From Gadus chalcogrammus (Eukaryota; Chordata; Actinopteri; Gadiformes; Gadidae), in assembly GCF_026213295.1 (NCBI RefSeq), contig NC_079425.1, positions 15,518,623 to 15,582,622 on the forward strand: a stretch of DNA of 64,000 bases. The letters are read 5' to 3'. A program made the position numbers and the translations under genes. The notes beneath the pieces are model-generated. The model had not been told where the DNA came from, ran no database searches, and saw only the letters and a list, made by a program, of their open reading frames with translations. Positions 1 to 64,000 of the stretch are shown one piece after another. Every line of letters begins with the position of its first letter. Positions within the stretch are counted from its first letter, which is position 1.

Positions 1-635
1 GATATATTCAAGTGAATATTCAAGTGAATATTTCATAGAGGGCGCCCTTGCGCCCTCTATTGACCCACCGCCACTGGCGATGTGCTCGGGGCATATCAGT
101 TGTGATGTGCGGAACACCGTGTACCACGGTCAGGAGGAGACACAGGCTACACTGACTTTGCAGTAGATCACTGGGAGAAATCGGAGTTAGCAAATAAAGT
201 GAATCGCCCTCTGCAGTGGCTCCAACAGACTTTCCGCCGGGCCTGGCAATATGAAGAGCCAGAACAGCCCCCTTGGACAACAGGCAAGGATTCAGATTGA
301 TTTGTCTAAGTACAATACTTGTGTTGTTATACACTCAGCTTCAACAATGTTCCTAACCAGATGGCGGTGCACGTTGAAGTGACTGTCTGCTGACTCTTGG
401 TCTTAGGGATTGGGTTGCATGGTTAGCTGGGAGTTTTAACAACACACAACCATCCAAACCAACGTAAAACGATCCAAAACCCAAGACCCAACCATCAAAC
501 CGACACACAGCCATCTACCAAAAAACACCACCCCTAAACCATCCAAGGCAACCATCTCAAACTGACATACAGACATTTTCACCAATCCACCACACTACAC
601 CCCCGGCCTCTGCCCGTCCCTGGGTCTCTGCGCAC
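1..635. other. HERC1 intron after exon 75 (partial)
   Basis: No coding exon found. It holds a hairpin at about 36-60 (AGAGGGCGC arms) next to a repeated AAGTGAATATT motif at the edge, and a CA-rich stretch at 450-600. Confidence 0.7.
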
Positions 636-59939
<59,304 letters not shown>

Positions 59940-59965
59940 GGCATGTCACTCTGGACCCATCTGCC

Positions 59966-61735
59966 CTGGAGACACAGGGTGGAGAACACACAGCCTTTCT
60001 GTTTAGTTAAAAAACGGCTAATTGCCCATGTAACATTCTTTGTCCCTGTATATTGGAAAATGTATCACATTACAAATAGAAAAATGATGACCAAGTGAAC
60101 CTCTTTTTTTTTTTTTACAAGAATCTTACTATCAACACTCCCAAAACACCTTCCATTCATGCCACCTTGCCAGCTGAGTTATGCTAGTTCCACTCACAAA
60201 GTTGCAAAGCAAGTAAGTGTAGTCAAAACACAATTATATGTAATTTTTTATAATTCTGAATGTTCTGGGATGGGCTCAATGCGACACATTGTGACTTCAA
60301 TCCAAACTTTGCAACCATGTTCCATACAATTTACGGATAACTACTGAGTGCAAAGTGAGTTTAGATTTGCCAAAGCAGTACAAAGGTTTTTTGTTATTGT
60401 AATAATATAATTTAGAAGAATGAAACATGGCTATATATTCAAACTCACTGAAACCAATGCAAGTTAACATATTCAAATTTGTAGGTCATAAGCCAAAGCC
60501 AGATGTTTAATATGTACCCGGATTCCAAGACACAATGTCAAGCTCTGGTCATTAAATAAAACATTCATCAACGAATTAAAAAAATTATGAATGAAGCCAT
60601 TTTTCGAGGAGACTCCTTTTTCTCGTGCTACACGAGCCTGACACAATTAAAAATATATATTTAATTGCCACTGAATCGATTATACAGTGATGACTTTATA
60701 GTCGATAGGGTAATACTTTTTTTTATGTAAAGGCATGTAAAGTCGTCTATCGCCCTGGCCACAAGATTTACTAACGAATTACTATTCAAAATAATAAAAG
60801 TTTAACGATAATAAGCTGTAATAAAAAGTCGTGGAAATGATTAGGAGCCCAGGCTTAGAGGATACTTATATTGCAAATGTATTCAAGATATAATATAGAG
60901 GGAGTCGGAATAGACTAAAGAACAAAATTTCCCCCAAAATACGTTTTGTTATTGGACAACTCGTCTCCTCCCTGCACGTACTGGAATAAAGCCTTTGACG
61001 CTTATGCCCTGGGTGAGCCTAGTACATGGTGCCCTGTTCTGGTAATGTTGTTATTGAGCTGCAGTCCGCTCTAGCTGACACCATGACATGAATGTGCAGC
61101 TCGACAAGACTGACCAATCTAGTTGGGCTTCATCTTGGCTTTTTGATGATCCGCTTCTAAAGTTAGCTAGTTACTAAAGTGACACTTACGCTCAACTGAA
61201 AACGAAATAATCCAGTAGCCAACATGCATTTTGCAGTCAGATAAAATTTTGCCCAACACTTTTTCATAAAAATTCGATGCAGCAAGCAATGCACTCACTG
61301 ACACAGATTTCTAAACGCTAGCTTTAAGCTATGTTTTCAAAAGTATTAATCATATAGCACATTTGATATTAATCCGTTATAGCACATTCAATATAGGTCT
61401 ACAGCCATTGCTAATGCTGGCATCAAAGTAAGCAGAATAAAATATTACCTGAACGTCAACTGTAAGCAACACTGGACCGATGTAGCAAGACGTTATCCCA
61501 GAACCCATGTAACGTTAGCTATGAGCTAGCCTCGTTGAACTCACCTGTTAAAAAAGGCCCTGTCAGTGAGATGTTAGCCGGCTAACCATAGCATTAGCCT
61601 GTGTGCATCAGGTACCCTACTGATAGCGAGCTAGCTGTAACTAGCCCGATAAGCGTACCTTACCAGAAAATGTAAAAGGGCCTCCTGTTATTGGTTTGTT
61701 GACTGAATGTCAACGTTACTACATTTCACTGAACA
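59966..61735. other. HERC1 5' intron and candidate first non-coding exon
   Basis: An acceptor is seen at 59965. Two strong donors on the minus strand, GTGAGT (exon side 61545) and GTAAGG (exon side 61664), could end a non-coding first exon. No coding sequence seen. Confidence 0.45.
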
Positions 61736-61945
61736 TTAATTATCATTGACTTGTTTTGACAACGTCATTACGAATGTGGACAGGCGGGCTATGTCCATAT
61801 CCTCGCCCATTCCCATCTGCACCTTATACTGCAATGAATGCAGCCTGTGAAGTTCAGGCTGCAAGTCCCCCAACCCTTCCAGAGCCCCAGCCCCACTGCC
61901 GTGACGTAGACGATTGCCCGTAGAGGAGAGAGGCTCGTGCAACGC
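61736..61945 (-). CDS. Unassigned small open frame / possible terminal exon
   Basis: A TAG that could be the splice acceptor (CCTCTCGCCTAG) is followed at once by 70 codons, including LHRLHSLQYKVQMGMGEDMD and STFVMTLSKQVNDN, then TAA. No in-frame ATG lies near its beginning. It may be an exon of an unknown transcript, part of the HERC1 first exon, or chance. Confidence 0.2.
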   Translation of the reverse strand, partial: ALHEPLSSTGNRLRHGSGAGALEGLGDLQPELHRLHSLQYKVQMGMGEDMDIARLSTFVMTLSKQVNDN

Positions 61946-63160
61946 TTGCGCCTAGGCGAGAGGATTCGAAATTAGCGTTATCCCGGTCAACCACAAAGCA
62001 ATTGCCGGTCTCTTTATTCCTAAAACGTGTAGGCCAGTAAATAGTCCCTTGAGCTAGAATTATAAATAAAGGGAATAATAAAAACAACAATGTTAAGGAG
62101 AATAAATATGGAGTATTTAGGAACATTTTACAAAGCGATTATTCCGAAAGTCCCTCCCTCTCACTCGAAGTGAAAGCAGTATGACTGAAAGTCCCGCCCT
62201 CTCACTCGCAAATGCTGATGCAGACGCTCCGTAGTGACATCCGAACGCGGTTATCGTGATCAAAACAAAAGATTTCATGTGTTTAGGGTGCAGTTTGTGC
62301 AGTTTGAAAATGGTTTTGAAAGGGTTTGAAGATTTGGTCTGCCACCATCTATGATCCTCTTTTTGTGTTTGCTTCTTTCACAAATAAACTGTTTGTCATT
62401 ATGTTTATAAAGCTGTCATGCACTATGCGCTATTTCTTGACAACGTAGGCTAAGGTCAAACCCATGAGTTAAATATAGACTGCAAGTTTCAAAACAGAAC
62501 AATTATCTGGTATCTTTGCCTTGCAGACAGTCAGTCAGATCCGCCCCAGCCTCAGAGCAATTCCGTCATCATCAGTAAACACGTTCGAAACAAATAGGGA
62601 TTCTTTGTTTAATCACAAAGCAAATTAAATGTGTTCCATTTTTTAAATGTGCAAAGTTAAAAAATGCCAGCACAATATTACTTTTCGAGTAATTTACTCC
62701 ATGATTATATCCTCATGTCTGAAAGATTCTTAAAAATGAAACGCATCCATCTACAAGTAACAACATCCAGGGAAATGTAGCTAAATAAAGTTCCTCGGAT
62801 GCCAATGGGAACATACATAGTGCAGGCTTAATCATTTCTATTTTTGTGTTGTTAAAGTAAACCCATAACCACAGTATATAGCATGATACAAATATACTCA
62901 AAATGTACTGCATGATCTTAATCTCTACTAATTGGTGATGTATTACGCATTTAACAGTCTCATAATGAATGTTGTCATTTATTCATTTGATCTCAGTTTG
63001 CTGTTTGTAGTCAGTTTGCACTGTGACTCCCAAATATTTATATGCTCCCTTAAAAATAGCAGCGAGGATCTACTAGTGTGGAACTGAGCAGTGGGGGTGT
63101 GGTTTTCAGGAATAGCAGTTCTGGTTGGGAGACTCCTGATCTACAAGGTTGAACCAACTG
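61946..63160. other. Intergenic region; probable HERC1 promoter side
   Basis: At 62145-62205 a GAAAGTCCC(T/G)CCCTCTCACTCG unit occurs twice, 42 bases apart, in relatively GC-rich sequence, a candidate promoter element. AATAAA on the minus strand near 62980 could serve the upstream gene. Otherwise AT-rich. Confidence 0.4.
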
Positions 63161-63164
63161 CTCA

Positions 63165-63172
63165 GTTTTATT
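63165..63172 (-). terminator. Candidate polyadenylation signal of the coiled-coil gene
   Basis: AATAAA on the minus strand about 120 bases after the stop codon, next to an inverted pair ACTGAGCAGT/ACTGCTCAGT (63083-63166). Confidence 0.4.
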
Positions 63173-63291
63173 CTTGAAGCGATTCATGTCACGAATCTGA
63201 TTTCAAAGTGCTCCTACAAACAGAGTAAAGCCCCTATAGTTTCCGGTACATACTGCTATAAATAACCCAAATCTGTATACGTGCAGTGGCA

Positions 63292-63970
63292 TTATCTCTG
63301 CTGCCCACTCTCTGTGAAGTCCAGGTTGATTCCAGAGAGGAGCTCTCCTCCACATGAGCGATTCAGCAGCTCCTTCAGCGCTTCGTTCACGTCGTTGGAG
63401 AAGACACTGGAGAAGCTGCAGTTGGGATGACCTCCCGCGCAACTGCCGCTGCTGCCCCCACCACTCGGGGGAAACGCCCCCACCACCTCCTGCACCCACT
63501 TCAGCTCGTCGCTGAGTTCGTTGCGCAGTGCCTCAAACCGGCTTTGGCGCTCCCGGTAGCGGTTGCCGACAGTGACAAGGTTGGCGTCGACGGCTCGCAT
63601 GTCGTCCTGCATGCTCCGCTTCATGGCCTCAACCTTGCGGAACTCGTAGCGGATCTGGGAGAGCTCGTGGCGCACGCCTTCGCTCTCCTCCTTGTACCAG
63701 GCCTCCTTCTCATTGTACAGGGACGCCATGGCATCGATGTCCCCCTGCAGGGTGTCGTGCGTGGCTGCCAGCGTGGCAAAGGAGCCTTCCATTTGACCAA
63801 TGTCCTCCACCACCTGGGCGAAGCGCTCAAAGTTGACATAGGTGTTATTGGGTGGCATGCTAGAGTGGGACTTGATGGTGTACTCTCTGAGGCGTTTGGT
63901 CTTCAGCTCACGCCGCCCACGCCGCTTGGTCTCAGGGGCTTTGCTGTCTTCCTTGTGCTCATTGGACTCC
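63292..63970 (-). CDS. Terminal coding exon of an unidentified coiled-coil protein
   Basis: About 225 codons ending in TAA, highly charged and helical: KRRGRRELKTKRLREYTIKS, then NFERFAQVVEDIGQMEGSFA, NEKEAWYKEESEGVRHELSQ and RQSRFEALRNELSDELKWVQ, with heptad-like spacing. It ends in a Gly/Ser-rich segment and ELLNRSCGGELLSGINLDFT. A pyrimidine tract then AG at about 63969 suggests an acceptor, so upstream exons lie beyond 64000. It lies head-to-tail with HERC1. No membrane segment or signal peptide seen. I do not recognise the family. Confidence 0.75.
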
Positions 63971-64000
63971 AATTTAACAGAAGAAAAGAATAGTGGATCA

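Noticed and set aside
63427..63993. 188-codon plus-strand frame
   Set aside because: Antisense shadow of the coiled-coil exon.

Overview
The window is vertebrate nuclear DNA, almost certainly from a teleost fish. It holds conserved vertebrate exons with GT-AG introns, long CA/GT microsatellites, and typical fish transposons (hAT, PIF/Harbinger, DIRS, L1, tRNA-derived SINE). There are no bacterial-style genes. I cannot name the species from sequence alone.

One gene fills it: HERC1, the giant HECT/RCC1-like E3 ubiquitin ligase, on the minus strand. Its start codon is at 59939 and it is read toward position 1. I traced 75 coding exons by matching translated pieces to the HERC1 family and placing splice sites. 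The 75 pieces total 14,214 bases, exactly 4,738 codons, with matching phase at every junction and no internal stop. Order along the protein: conserved N-terminus (exons 1-2), first RCC1-like domain (3-10), long helical middle (11-32), SPRY (33-36), acidic/Q-rich linkers (37-40), UBA (41), Cys/His-rich segment (45), helical region (46-50), WD40-like repeats (51-60), second RCC1-like domain (62-70), linker (71-72) and the start of the HECT domain (73-75). The last HECT exons, including the catalytic cysteine, lie beyond position 1.

Upstream of HERC1 (60000-63290) are a probable non-coding first exon and promoter, a short unexplained open frame at 61736-61942, and, at 63292-63970, the terminal coding exon of a second minus-strand gene for a coiled-coil protein I do not recognise.

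The introns carry most of the unusual content: two hAT elements with perfect 8-bp target duplications (8594-9458, 34067-34416), a Harbinger MITE with TTA duplications (15588-16030) and a truncated sister (56281-56450), several large foldback elements (1139-1329, 44044-44187, 48205-48730, 49155-49840), a DIRS fragment with a near-perfect 101-bp palindrome (4337-4437), an L1 fragment (53330-55480), a LINE 3' end (32397-32879), remnants of Harbinger and hAT proteins, a 67-base G run, and minisatellites, one of which duplicates an active splice donor. I saw no previously undescribed multi-gene system; the novelty is in locus architecture and splice-site-associated repeats.
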